Source: Desulfovibrio piger
GTDB lineage: Bacteria > Desulfobacterota > Desulfovibrionia > Desulfovibrionales > Desulfovibrionaceae
Direction: 5' to 3'
Assembly: GCF_951793255.1 (NCBI RefSeq)
Contig: NZ_OX636706.1
Location: forward strand, 2,350,001-2,414,000
DNA: 64,000 nt
Within the stretch, counting starts at the first letter, position 1. Every line of letters begins with the position of its first letter. Position numbers and translations under genes: made by a program. The notes beneath the pieces are model-generated. The model ran no database searches and was not told the DNA's origin. It saw only the letters and a program-made list of their open reading frames with translations. Positions 37,896 to 45,461 of the stretch are shown one piece after another.

Positions 37896-38285
37896 TCAGG
37901 ACTGTCGTGACCCACCCGGCGATAGGGAAAGGTCTCATCGCTGGTTGTTTTGGAAAAACTTTCAAGAGAACAGGGGAGGGTACTTTACTTTGTATTCCTT
38001 CCTTCGTATGCTCAAAATATATCTGGTGTAGTATTTCTGGAGAGAATATGGATAGTTGGCGCATGCTTCTGTCTGGTCTGACCTGACGCTGTCTGTGGTG
38101 GGGCTGTATGTCCTTGTCGCCGCAGACGGTTTGCTGACGCCTGTTTTCCGTCGCCTTTCTCCGGGCAAGCTCGCAACACCCCATCACTTCCGCGCAGTCT
38201 CGCGCGGTTTTTTTGTGCCCAACGGCAGGATGGCCTGCCGTTTTGCGACCATGGTGGTCGCATCATCACAAAAAGGGGGTTGCCC
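37896..38285 (+). promoter_or_regulatory. Structured 5' leader of the ABC transporter / reductase operon
   Basis: About 390 nt with no supported gene. The last 100 nt hold three consecutive perfect hairpins: CCGCGC-GCGCGG plus T7 (38190-38214, terminator-like), AACGGCAGG-ATGG-CCTGCCGTT (38221-38242) and GCGACCA-TGG-TGGTCGC (38245-38261), then the GGGGG ribosome site. This looks like an attenuated or riboswitch-type leader, but no known riboswitch class could be assigned by eye. Confidence 0.5.
38190..38214 (+). terminator. Terminator-like hairpin in the operon leader
   Basis: Stem CCGCGC / GCGCGG with a run of seven T's directly after, 72 nt upstream of the 38286 start codon. The position suggests transcription attenuation of the downstream operon, or simply termination of an upstream RNA. 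Confidence 0.55.
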
Positions 38286-39392
38286 ATGTTCGTTCCGTCC
38301 ACCCTTCGCAGGCTGGCTTTGGCCGGCATCGCTGTGCTGGGTCTGTGTTCCATGTCTGTTGCCGCTGAACTGCCGGCCTTCAAGACTGGTTTCATCTTCA
38401 CCACCCACCATTCCCCATTCCAGGTCGCAGCTTCACGCGGTGAGGCCTTCCGCGATCTGGGCGTCTATCTGAAACCTCTTGTGGAACGCGAAAGCTACGA
38501 GCTCATCAAGGACGGCAAGCCCATTGCCATCCTCGATCTGGTCGTGGCCAAGAGCGGTTCCGAGACCGCCACGCTTTTTGCCCAGAAGCATCTGGATATG
38601 GGCATCGCCTCCATCACGGCCATCATGGCCGGCATCGACAAGGGGACGCCCATGAAGATCGTCTGCCCGCTGCAGACGGAAGGCATGGCGCTGGTGGTGC
38701 CCAAGGATTCTTCTCTGACCAGCTGGGAAAGCCTGCTGCAGCGGGTGAAGGACAGCAAGGCGCCCGTCAAGATCGGCTTCCATTCGCCTACCAGTGCCCC
38801 CAAGATCGTGCTGGAAGGCGCGCTGGTCAAAGCCGGGCTCAAGGTGACGCTTGATCCTTCGGACAGCAAGGCGGATGTTCTGCTGGTGGACCTGAAAGAG
38901 ACCAGTAACCTGCTGGCCTCCCTGACCGCCGGACAGGTGGAAGCTGTTGTCGGTCCTTCGCCCTTCCCCGAAGTGGCCCAGACGCGTGGCATCGGCAAGG
39001 TACTGGTCAATCTGGGCGAACTGCCTCCCGCCGGGCAGTGGGCCAACTTCCCCTGCTGTGTGGGCGTGGCCTCTGAAGAAATGATCGCCAAGCATCCTGA
39101 AGTGGTCCGGGCTTTCGTGGCCCTGATCTCCCGCGTGGGGGCCTGGTGCAATGCCCATCCCCAGCAGGCCGGTGAGATCGCCGCCCAGTGGATCGGTCTG
39201 CCGCCCGAGGCCGGGCGCAAGTCCAGCCTTGTGTTCCTGGGAAGCTTCAATGACAGCTGGCTGCGCGGCGCGGATACCTATCTGCGTATCCTGGACAGCA
39301 TGAACAAGTTCAGCGGCAGCCTGCGCCACAAGACCATGGAGCAGGCCCGCCCCCTGCTGATCAACGATTCGTTCCTTGATACCGGAAAATAG
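38286..39392 (+). CDS. ABC transporter substrate-binding protein (SsuA/NrtA/TauA-like)
   Basis: 368 aa. A Sec signal peptide (residues 1-27, positively charged start, hydrophobic core, cleavage near SVAA) sends it to the periplasm. The mature part has the two-lobe layout of NMT1/SsuA-type binding proteins, with short matches such as LDMGIASITAIMAGI and GQVEAVVGPSPFPEVAQ. The ligand is not predictable. The ATG at 38286 has a GGGGG site. It is the first gene of a five-gene run with a permease, an ATPase and two Fe-S proteins of the dehydratase/reductase class, so the ligand may be a substrate or product of that reductase. Confidence 0.85.
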   Translation: MFVPSTLRRLALAGIAVLGLCSMSVAAELPAFKTGFIFTTHHSPFQVAASRGEAFRDLGVYLKPLVERESYELIKDGKPIAILDLVVAKSGSETATLFAQKHLDMGIASITAIMAGIDKGTPMKIVCPLQTEGMALVVPKDSSLTSWESLLQRVKDSKAPVKIGFHSPTSAPKIVLEGALVKAGLKVTLDPSDSKADVLLVDLKETSNLLASLTAGQVEAVVGPSPFPEVAQTRGIGKVLVNLGELPPAGQWANFPCCVGVASEEMIAKHPEVVRAFVALISRVGAWCNAHPQQAGEIAAQWIGLPPEAGRKSSLVFLGSFNDSWLRGADTYLRILDSMNKFSGSLRHKTMEQARPLLINDSFLDTGK

Positions 39393-39419
39393 CCGGATCT
39401 CTGTAACCGCGTTCCTTTT

Positions 39420-39450
39420 CCTGCGGCAGGGGATGAGCCTCTGCCGCAGG
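39420..39450 (+). promoter_or_regulatory. Intercistronic hairpin between binding protein and permease genes
   Basis: Perfect 10-bp stem CCTGCGGCAG / CTGCCGCAGG with an 11-nt loop. There is no T run, so it probably protects or separately tunes the binding-protein mRNA, as seen for other binding-protein operons. Confidence 0.5.
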
Positions 39451-39474
39451 CCACTCATTGTTTGCAGGTCGACT

Positions 39475-40311
39475 ATGCCGGGACGAATCATCTTTTGGGC
39501 GGCACCTCTTCTGGTGCCTGTGCTCTTCTTTATTGTATGGGAATCCATGGCGACGCTGGTGGGCAACAGCCTGATCCTTCCTCCGCTGGAGGAGATCGGG
39601 GCCCTGCTGGCGCACCCGCTGGACAATGTCATCGCCATGGGCACGCTGGCAGGCAATATCGGCATCAGTCTGGTACGCGTCCTCTGCGGGTATGCGGCAG
39701 CCGTGCTGCTGGGAGTGCCTTTGGGGGTGGCCATGGGCTATTATGCCGGTCTGCATCGTCTGCTCAATCTTTTTCTGGGCATGTTCCGCCCCATCCCGCC
39801 TCTGGCCTGGGTACCGCTGGTGCTGGCCTGGTTCGGCGTCAGCAGCCTGGCAACGGCCATGGGCCTGCCGCGAAGCGAATTATATTATTATCTTAATAAC
39901 TTGAAGATATCCATGCTGTTCATCATCTTCATCGGCGCGCTGTTCCCTATCCTGACCAGCGCCGTGCATGGTGTGCAGACGGTCAACCGCACGCTGGTGG
40001 ATTCGGCCCGGGTTCTGGGGGCGTCCGAGCGGGACATCTTCACCAAGATCCTGCTGCCCGCCGCGGCTCCGTCCATCGTCAATGGCCTGCGCATAGGTCT
40101 CGGGGTGGCGTGGATGTGTTTGGTCTCCGCGGAGATGCTGCCCGGCAGCCTTTCCGGGGTGGGCTATCTGATCACACATACCTATACCGTGGGACGTACG
40201 GACGTGGTCATTGCCGGCATGATCAGCATCAGTGTGGTGGGAGCCTTGCTGGATATGGCTTTTCAGTGGATAGAGCGACGCAAGTATGCGTGGAAACAGT
40301 TTTCCCGGTAG
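39475..40311 (+). CDS. ABC transporter permease (SsuC/TauC-like)
   Basis: 278 aa. An inner-membrane protein with about six hydrophobic segments. The cytoplasmic loop LVDSARVLGASERDIFTKIL (about residues 172-191) matches the EAA motif that docks on the ATPase. The family is BPD_transp_1, and the FIVWE start region is typical of nitrate/sulfonate/taurine systems. The ATG at 39475 has an AGGTC site; an open frame extends upstream from 39376 but overlaps the previous gene and lacks family sequence. The ATPase gene starts 6 nt after its stop. Confidence 0.88.
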   Translation: MPGRIIFWAAPLLVPVLFFIVWESMATLVGNSLILPPLEEIGALLAHPLDNVIAMGTLAGNIGISLVRVLCGYAAAVLLGVPLGVAMGYYAGLHRLLNLFLGMFRPIPPLAWVPLVLAWFGVSSLATAMGLPRSELYYYLNNLKISMLFIIFIGALFPILTSAVHGVQTVNRTLVDSARVLGASERDIFTKILLPAAAPSIVNGLRIGLGVAWMCLVSAEMLPGSLSGVGYLITHTYTVGRTDVVIAGMISISVVGALLDMAFQWIERRKYAWKQFSR

Positions 40312-40317
40312 GCGCGT

Positions 40318-41124
40318 ATGACGGAGAGTGTGCTTTCTGCCCGAAAGGTGCGCAAGCGCTTTCGCCTGCGTGAAGGTGAAGTGCTGGCCCTGAAAGGACT
40401 GGATCTGGATGTGCGGGAGAATGAATTCATCTGCATCGTGGGGCCCAGCGGTTGCGGCAAATCTACGTTTTTGCGCATGGCGGCCGGGCTTGAACCTGTC
40501 AGTGAAGGCGAGATCCTGTACCGGGGCCAGCCGGTGAAGACACCGCGCCGTGAAGTGGGCATGGTGTTCCAGGAATATTCCCTGTTGCCCTGGCGCACGG
40601 TGGAAGACAATGTGGCTCTGGGCCTTGAATTTGCCGGGAAAGGCCGCGAAGAGCGTCGCAAGGTGGCGCGCGAATATCTGGAGCTGGTGGATCTGGCCGC
40701 TTTTTCCCGCGCCATGCCCCATGAACTTTCCGGCGGCATGCGGCAGCGCGTGGCCATAGCGCGGGCCCTGGCCAACAGGCCTGACGTGCTGCTGATGGAT
40801 GAACCGTTCGGGGCGCTGGATGCGCATACCCGTATCCTGCTGCAACGGGAGCTGCTGCGCATCTGGCAGCATCACAAGACCACCATCCTTTTCGTGACCC
40901 ACGGGGTGGACGAGGCCGTGTATCTGGCTGACAGGGTCGTGGTCATGTCGGCGCGCCCGGGAACGGTCCGCGCTGTCGTGCCGGTGGACATCCCCCGGCC
41001 CCGCCACCGTGGGGATCCTGAGTATGCGCGCCTGACGGCTTCCATCCTGGAAATGCTGGATACAAGTGCCGGGACCGGGCGCGATGAGCGGACAAATGAT
41101 GCGGGAGGCTGTCCATGCCGGTAG
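40318..41124 (+). CDS. ABC transporter ATP-binding protein (SsuB/TauB-like)
   Basis: 268 aa. Walker A GPSGCGKST (residues 42-50), Q-loop VFQEYSLLPWRTV, signature LSGGMRQR and Walker B LLMDEPFGALD are all intact. The FQEYSLLPW form is typical of nitrate/sulfonate/taurine-type ATPases. It overlaps the next gene, the activase, by 10 nt, tying the transporter and the reductase genes into one transcription unit. Confidence 0.92.
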   Translation: MTESVLSARKVRKRFRLREGEVLALKGLDLDVRENEFICIVGPSGCGKSTFLRMAAGLEPVSEGEILYRGQPVKTPRREVGMVFQEYSLLPWRTVEDNVALGLEFAGKGREERRKVAREYLELVDLAAFSRAMPHELSGGMRQRVAIARALANRPDVLLMDEPFGALDAHTRILLQRELLRIWQHHKTTILFVTHGVDEAVYLADRVVVMSARPGTVRAVVPVDIPRPRHRGDPEYARLTASILEMLDTSAGTGRDERTNDAGGCPCR

Positions 41125-41879
41125 CTGGAGTGGATGTGGGTTCTGTGGCCGCCAAGGCCGTAGTGCTGGACGAGGAAAAAAAGATCGTTCTTGGGCGGGC
41201 CGTTCTGCCCACCGGCTGGAACAGCCGTGAAGCCGGGGAACAGGTACTGCAGGCCGCCTGCCGTGCCGCGGGAGTGGAGCCGGCGGGCCTGCGGCGTGTG
41301 GTCGGCACGGGCTATGGCCGCGTGGCCTTGCCCTTTGCCGACAAGGTCGTGACCGAGATCTCCTGCCATGCGCGCGGTGCCTCCTGGCTGTTTCCTGCCA
41401 CAGGCGTGGTGCTGGACATAGGCGGACAGGACAGCAAGGTCATCGCGGTGGAAGACGGTGCTGTGCAGGATTTTGTCATGAATGACAAATGCGCGGCCGG
41501 GACAGGACGTTTTTTGCAGGTCTTGTCCGGTATCCTGGGCATGGAGCTGCCGGAGCTGGGGCAGGCCGCCGCCACCGGCAAACCCGTATCCATCTCCAGC
41601 ATGTGCGCTGTATTTGCGGAGACAGAGATCATCGGGCTGCTGGCGCAGGGGACGGCCCCGGCCGACATCGCTGCGGGGGTATACCTGTCCATCGCACGCC
41701 GTATGCGGGGGCTGGCAGCACGTATCCCGCTGAAGGGAGGATGCACCTTTACCGGTGGGCTGGCTACCAGTCCGGCATTCAGCGGATTGCTTGCGGCGGA
41801 GCTGGGAGTACCGGTCAATGTCCCTGACGATCCCCAGACCGTGGGAGCTTTGGGCGCGGCCCTTGTGGCGGCCCGCTGA
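41115..41879 (+). CDS. 2-hydroxyacyl-CoA dehydratase activase (BcrA/BadF/HgdC family)
   Basis: 254 aa. An ASKHA-fold ATPase that carries one [4Fe-4S] cluster at its dimer interface and fires low-potential electrons into a partner protein on ATP hydrolysis. Motifs: GVDVGSVAAKAVV (residues 5-17), LDIGGQDSK, and cluster ligands C126 in NDKCAAGTGR and C164 in SSMCAVFAE. It overlaps the transporter ATPase by 10 nt and is followed by the reductase partner. Its length is that of HgdC/DCCP-R-type activators. Confidence 0.9.
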   Translation: MPVAGVDVGSVAAKAVVLDEEKKIVLGRAVLPTGWNSREAGEQVLQAACRAAGVEPAGLRRVVGTGYGRVALPFADKVVTEISCHARGASWLFPATGVVLDIGGQDSKVIAVEDGAVQDFVMNDKCAAGTGRFLQVLSGILGMELPELGQAAATGKPVSISSMCAVFAETEIIGLLAQGTAPADIAAGVYLSIARRMRGLAARIPLKGGCTFTGGLATSPAFSGLLAAELGVPVNVPDDPQTVGALGAALVAAR

Positions 41880-41928
41880 TAACGCAACGACGCCACCGGC
41901 ACGGTCCGGAGCGCATGGGAGAGTAAAG

Positions 41929-43059
41929 ATGACATATGCAAGTCTTGAACATTTTCGGGATGTGACCAGCCGTAACGTGCTGGCCCTGCAGGAAGCCAGG
42001 GAAAAAGGTCGCAAGGTGGTGGGGCAGTTCTGCATCTATTCCCCGCTGGAGATCGCCCTTGCGGCGGGTGCCGTACCGGTCTCGTTGTGCGGTACGAAGC
42101 AGGACTCCATCCCTGTGGCGGAAGAGGTGCTGCCGCGCTGTCTGTGTCCCCTGATCAAGAGCAGCTTTGGCTTTGCCCTGCAGGACAGCTGCCCCTATTT
42201 GGCGGCTTCTGACATCGTGGTGGCGGATGCCACCTGTGACGGCAAGAAAAAGATGTATGAACTCCTGGCTGCCTATAAGCCCGTGATGGTCCTGCAGCTT
42301 CCGCAGATCCAGGATGAACGCGCCCATGCCTACTGGCGGGAGCAGTACGCCTTGCTGGTGGCCCGTCTGGAAGAGGACTTTGGCGTCCGGATAACGGAAG
42401 AGAAGCTGCGGGCTGCCATGGATCTGACGTCCCGCTTGCGTCAGGCCCTGAAAAAGGTGCTGGATCTGGCCCGCCGGCGTCCGTCGCCCCTGCGGGGTCT
42501 CGATCTGCTGGACATCTGTTTCCGGGCCTCGTTCATGCCGGACTATGAGCAGGCCATCCGCTTGCTGGAGGCCATCCACGCGGAATTGCAGGACGCCCCG
42601 GCGGCTGTGGCTCCAGATGCTCCCCGTATCCTGCTGACAGGCGTCCCCACGGGTATGGGGTCGCACAAGGTCGTGCAATTGCTGGAAGAATGCGGTGCCA
42701 GCGTGGTCTGTATCGACAACTGCACCTGTTACAAGAAAGTCCTGCTGAACATGGAAGAAGAGGGGGATGCCCTGGACATCCTGGCCCGCCGCTATCTGGA
42801 CATGCACTGCGCCGTCATGTCTCCCAACCCCCACCGCTACAGCATCCTGAAGGATCTGGCCCGGGATTTTGCCGTGGATGCCGTGGTCGATCTGACATGG
42901 CAGGGCTGCCAGCCGTATGGTGTCGAGTCCTGGAGCGTCAAAAAATTCGTGCGCGAAGAGCTGGGCTTGCCTTTCCTGCAGGTGGTGACGGATTATTCAG
43001 GTACGGATACGGAGCAGCTCAAGGTCCGGCTGGAAGCCTTCCTGGAGATGCTGGCCTGA
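41929..43059 (+). CDS. Double-cubane-cluster-type anaerobic reductase (HgdB/YjiM family)
   Basis: 376 aa. A member of the 2-hydroxyacyl-CoA dehydratase D-component family in the single-subunit form resembling E. coli YjiM and the double-cubane-cluster proteins (DCCP). Cysteines C35, C54, C71, C73, C88 and C103 lie in the first half, with CIDNCTC (about 261-267) and WQGCQPYG in the second. DCCP proteins bind an [8Fe-9S] cluster and reduce small molecules such as acetylene or hydrazine in vitro; natural substrates are unknown. The ATG at 41929 has a GGGAG site. No CoA-transferase or second dehydratase subunit is nearby, which argues against amino-acid fermentation. Confidence 0.82.
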   Translation: MTYASLEHFRDVTSRNVLALQEAREKGRKVVGQFCIYSPLEIALAAGAVPVSLCGTKQDSIPVAEEVLPRCLCPLIKSSFGFALQDSCPYLAASDIVVADATCDGKKKMYELLAAYKPVMVLQLPQIQDERAHAYWREQYALLVARLEEDFGVRITEEKLRAAMDLTSRLRQALKKVLDLARRRPSPLRGLDLLDICFRASFMPDYEQAIRLLEAIHAELQDAPAAVAPDAPRILLTGVPTGMGSHKVVQLLEECGASVVCIDNCTCYKKVLLNMEEEGDALDILARRYLDMHCAVMSPNPHRYSILKDLARDFAVDAVVDLTWQGCQPYGVESWSVKKFVREELGLPFLQVVTDYSGTDTEQLKVRLEAFLEMLA

Positions 43060-43131
43060 GGCACTTTCCACAGCTCATCCGTCGCATAGTAATATGCTAT
43101 AATTATTGAATTTTCTTTTTTAGGAACAAAC

Positions 43132-43168
43132 GAAAGATGCCATGGCAGCATATGCCATGGCATCTTTC
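43132..43168. terminator. 16-bp perfect inverted repeat, probable bidirectional terminator
   Basis: GAAAGATGCCATGGCA (43132-43147), loop GCATA, TGCCATGGCATCTTTC (43153-43168). It lies between the end of the reductase operon and the end of the convergent 62-aa gene. The U tract is weak in both directions, so it may also be an operator. Confidence 0.5.
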
Positions 43169-43212
43169 ATTCTGAGGGGAAGGAAGGAATTTGGGAATTC
43201 CGGCAGAATCAG

Positions 43213-43401
43213 CTACCAGTTTTCAGGATCGGCGTATTTTTCCTTGCCGAAGCTGCATGCACCGCACATGGATGTGCTGTTCACGAAATGGCCGTCTCTC
43301 GTATAGACATCGACCACAGGACCGTGCCCACAGGCGATGCATTTTTTCGTATAATTGGGGCGCAAGCGGCATTCGATGGGGGGCTGTTTTCTTTTGGTCA
43401 T
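43213..43401 (-). CDS. 62-aa Cys-rich protein, paralogue of the protein at 52975
   Basis: 62 aa, unknown function. Five cysteines: C11, C21-x2-C24 and C46-x2-C49, which likely bind one zinc (or Fe-S) centre. The core CIACGHGPVVDVYTRDG (21-37) and MCGACSFG (45-52) aligns without gaps with the protein at 52975-53163: both are exactly 62 aa and 32 residues are identical by my count. A strong AAGGAG site precedes the ATG. It is convergent with the reductase operon. Confidence 0.8.
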   Translation of the reverse strand: MTKRKQPPIECRLRPNYTKKCIACGHGPVVDVYTRDGHFVNSTSMCGACSFGKEKYADPENW

Positions 43402-43662
43402 GATCTTTCTCCTTGAAGTGAAAAGAAAGCCTTGCCTTTGCAGAAATCACACTAGGCAAAAACGGGAACGCGAGCATGTCCGTTGTGTGACGATTGGATG
43501 TACCCCTGAAAAGTATGAAAGCAGAAGCGGGGCATGGTGAGGCATGGTCGTGCGATCGTGGCTCCGCTGCCCAAGACATAGTGGAAGCATGTTTTTTGCA
43601 ATGAAGATTGGCTGTGAGGGAAAAAGCAAGGGCCACCGGCAAGCAGCCCGAAGGCTACCCTC
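43402..43662. other. Non-coding spacer
   Basis: About 260 nt between the divergent 62-aa gene and the DUF533 promoter. The first 20 nt hold the ribosome site of the 62-aa gene. I see no other gene or clear structure in the rest. Confidence 0.5.
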
Positions 43663-43690
43663 TTGACTTATAGCGGCATGATCCTATCTG
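43663..43690 (+). promoter_or_regulatory. Candidate promoter of the DUF533 gene
   Basis: TTGACT (43663-43668), 16-nt spacer, TATCTG (43685-43690), 80 nt upstream of the ATG. Confidence 0.45.
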
Positions 43691-43769
43691 TACTCTGACA
43701 CACGCTGTTCACGCACAGGGGAATATATGGAAAATCCCCCTGTGCCAGACAACAACATGAGAGGTTCAT

Positions 43770-44462
43770 ATGTCCCTTTTCGACATCTTCAATAAAAAGA
43801 ACATTGGTGAAACGCTTGGCTCTCTTATGGATACGGCCAAAGAACAGGCATCCGGTCTGACCAAGGCTGCTCCCGGCGGCGTTGGCGGCCTGGTGGGGGC
43901 CGGCGCCCTGGGGGCGCTGCTGGGCTCCTTCATGTCCAAAGGCGCGTTGCAGAATGCCGCTCTGGTCGGTGCGGGCGCAGTGGCCTGGAATTTTTACCAG
44001 AAATGGTCGCAGTCCCAGAAAGAGAGCCAGCCTGCAGAACCGGCTCCTGTCCAGCAGCCGGTGGCGGCTGTAGCATCTGCCGGGCTGGATCCCACAGCCA
44101 GGCTCCTGCTGCGCGCGATGGTGTTCGCCGCGCGGGCGGATGGACATATCGACGCGACGGAACAGGATCGTATCAGCAAGGTCGTCGCACAGATGGCTCC
44201 CGGTCAGGACACCAATGCCCTCTTGGGGCAGCTGCTGAATGCCCCCATCGATCCTGCGGCTCTGGCCGCGGAGATCCGGTCCGCAGAGCAGGGGGAAGAC
44301 CTGTACCGTCTGTCGTGCATGATCGTGGATATCGACCACTTTATGGAACGCAGCTACCTTGATGCGCTTGCCGCGGCCCTGAAGATCTCCGAAGCCCGCA
44401 AGGGACAGCTGGAGGAAGAGGCCCGTCAGGCCAAGGTCCAGCTGGCCGCGCATGCCGGATAG
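43770..44462 (+). CDS. DUF533 / TerB-like domain protein (YebE-like)
   Basis: 230 aa. The N terminus has a Gly/Ala-rich hydrophobic region (about 36-72, GGVGGLVGAGALGALLG) that may be membrane-inserted. A Gln/Pro-rich linker follows, then a helical C-terminal TerB-like domain with LLRAMVFAARADGHIDATEQ and DIDHFMERSYLDALAAAL. This is the layout of DUF533 proteins such as E. coli YebE, whose function is unknown but often envelope-stress linked. It is a single-gene unit with its own promoter and terminator. Confidence 0.85.
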   Translation: MSLFDIFNKKNIGETLGSLMDTAKEQASGLTKAAPGGVGGLVGAGALGALLGSFMSKGALQNAALVGAGAVAWNFYQKWSQSQKESQPAEPAPVQQPVAAVASAGLDPTARLLLRAMVFAARADGHIDATEQDRISKVVAQMAPGQDTNALLGQLLNAPIDPAALAAEIRSAEQGEDLYRLSCMIVDIDHFMERSYLDALAAALKISEARKGQLEEEARQAKVQLAAHAG

Positions 44463-44484
44463 CATTTTTTAGCCCGGGTTAACC

Positions 44485-44512
44485 AAAGGCCACCCTTGCG
44501 GGTGGCCTTTTT
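44485..44512 (+). terminator. Rho-independent terminator of the DUF533 gene
   Basis: Stem AAAGGCCACCC / GGGTGGCCTTT with a TTGC loop followed by T's. Confidence 0.92.
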
Positions 44513-44714
44513 CGGTCATAGCACCTTTTGGAGCATTCCAGTGACCTGTCTGCGGCAAAATGGGGACGTGGAAAAGGCCGATAACGCCAAGAAACAGAAA
44601 ATGGCGCATATTTCCCCTGAGAGCGAAAAAGTTGTTTTTATGAATCACAGGTCAAAAAAATTTTTTTAACGCCTTAAATCTCAATTTTGCGCGATGTATT
44701 TTTCGCCGATAAAT

Positions 44715-44746
44715 AAAAAAAGGGCACACCTAAGGTGTGCCCTTTT
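44715..44746 (-). terminator. Rho-independent terminator of the 170-aa gene
   Basis: Stem AAAAGGGCACACC / GGTGTGCCCTTTT (44718-44746) with an A tract at 44715-44721 that gives the U run on the - strand. Confidence 0.9.
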
Positions 44747-44761
44747 GCGTAAAAGGAGGGA

Positions 44762-45274
44762 TCAGTTCAGGCGCTGGGACGTTGCCGGCATGACCTGCTG
44801 GACACGGGCCGCGATCTCCGCCTTGAGGCTGTGGAGGACACGGCTTTGCTGATGCAGGGTCTGGGCCAGCTTTTCCAGGCCGGGGATGGCCCCCAGCTCC
44901 TGGAAGCTTTCGTTCCAGATGGCCGTGAAGGCGTCGCTGTGATAACTGGCCGTATCGCGCAGCAGCTCATGGATGCGCCGATTGTATGCTTCCAGAACTT
45001 TCTGGATATCCTGCCAGTGGTTTTCCAGCAAACCCCGGTCCTGCTGGAGCTTTTCACTCCAGATGAAGTCCAGGCGGAACTGGAATTCGCGCCAGGCATC
45101 AAGGCTGGCCAGGCGGCGATCCTCTTCATTGCTTTCCAGATGACGGATGAAGTTGTCCGCCAGATCTTCCGAGTAGAACCAGGCGATGGTGGTGAAGCCC
45201 ATCAGGGTCGGTACACACACGGACCAGCGCGTCCTGCCGTCGGCCGTGGAAGTCTTTCTGCAAAAGAATATCAT
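44762..45274 (-). CDS. Hypothetical protein with one N-terminal membrane helix
   Basis: 170 aa from the ATG at 45274, which has an AGGAG site. A single hydrophobic segment (about residues 17-34, containing TLMGFTTIAWFY) is followed by a long, highly helical, charged domain (about 36-170), likely coiled coil and similar in feel to phasin-like or methyl-accepting helical domains. I do not recognise a family. It is divergent from aspA and ends at a strong terminator. The longer open frame up to 45382 has no ribosome site. Confidence 0.65.
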   Translation of the reverse strand: MIFFCRKTSTADGRTRWSVCVPTLMGFTTIAWFYSEDLADNFIRHLESNEEDRRLASLDAWREFQFRLDFIWSEKLQQDRGLLENHWQDIQKVLEAYNRRIHELLRDTASYHSDAFTAIWNESFQELGAIPGLEKLAQTLHQQSRVLHSLKAEIAARVQQVMPATSQRLN

Positions 45275-45461
45275 GCTGCTATCTCCTGTATCTTCGAGGG
45301 AATCTTCTCTGGCGAACCTACAGCGCGTTGCCGCCGCTGGCAAGAGCTGCGGGCAGGGGAGTAGTGGACTTTGCTCCGGCATCCCGGTACGCTTGGCAAC
45401 AGGGTTCCGTTATCCGCGCTGTTCAGGCGTTGTCTTTTTCGGCATAGCCACAGGAGGTCCC

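Noticed and set aside
37900..37960. Possible ZTP-type riboswitch core (TCGTGAC...GGCGA) past the IS200 end
   Set aside because: Only short pieces match and the conserved 3' part (CCGCCTGGGCA-like) is missing; it is also too far from the operon start to be convincing.
38040..38189. Small frames such as 38056-38472 upstream of the binding-protein gene as leader peptides
   Set aside because: No ribosome site and no amino-acid run typical of attenuator peptides; the long frame overlaps the binding-protein gene.
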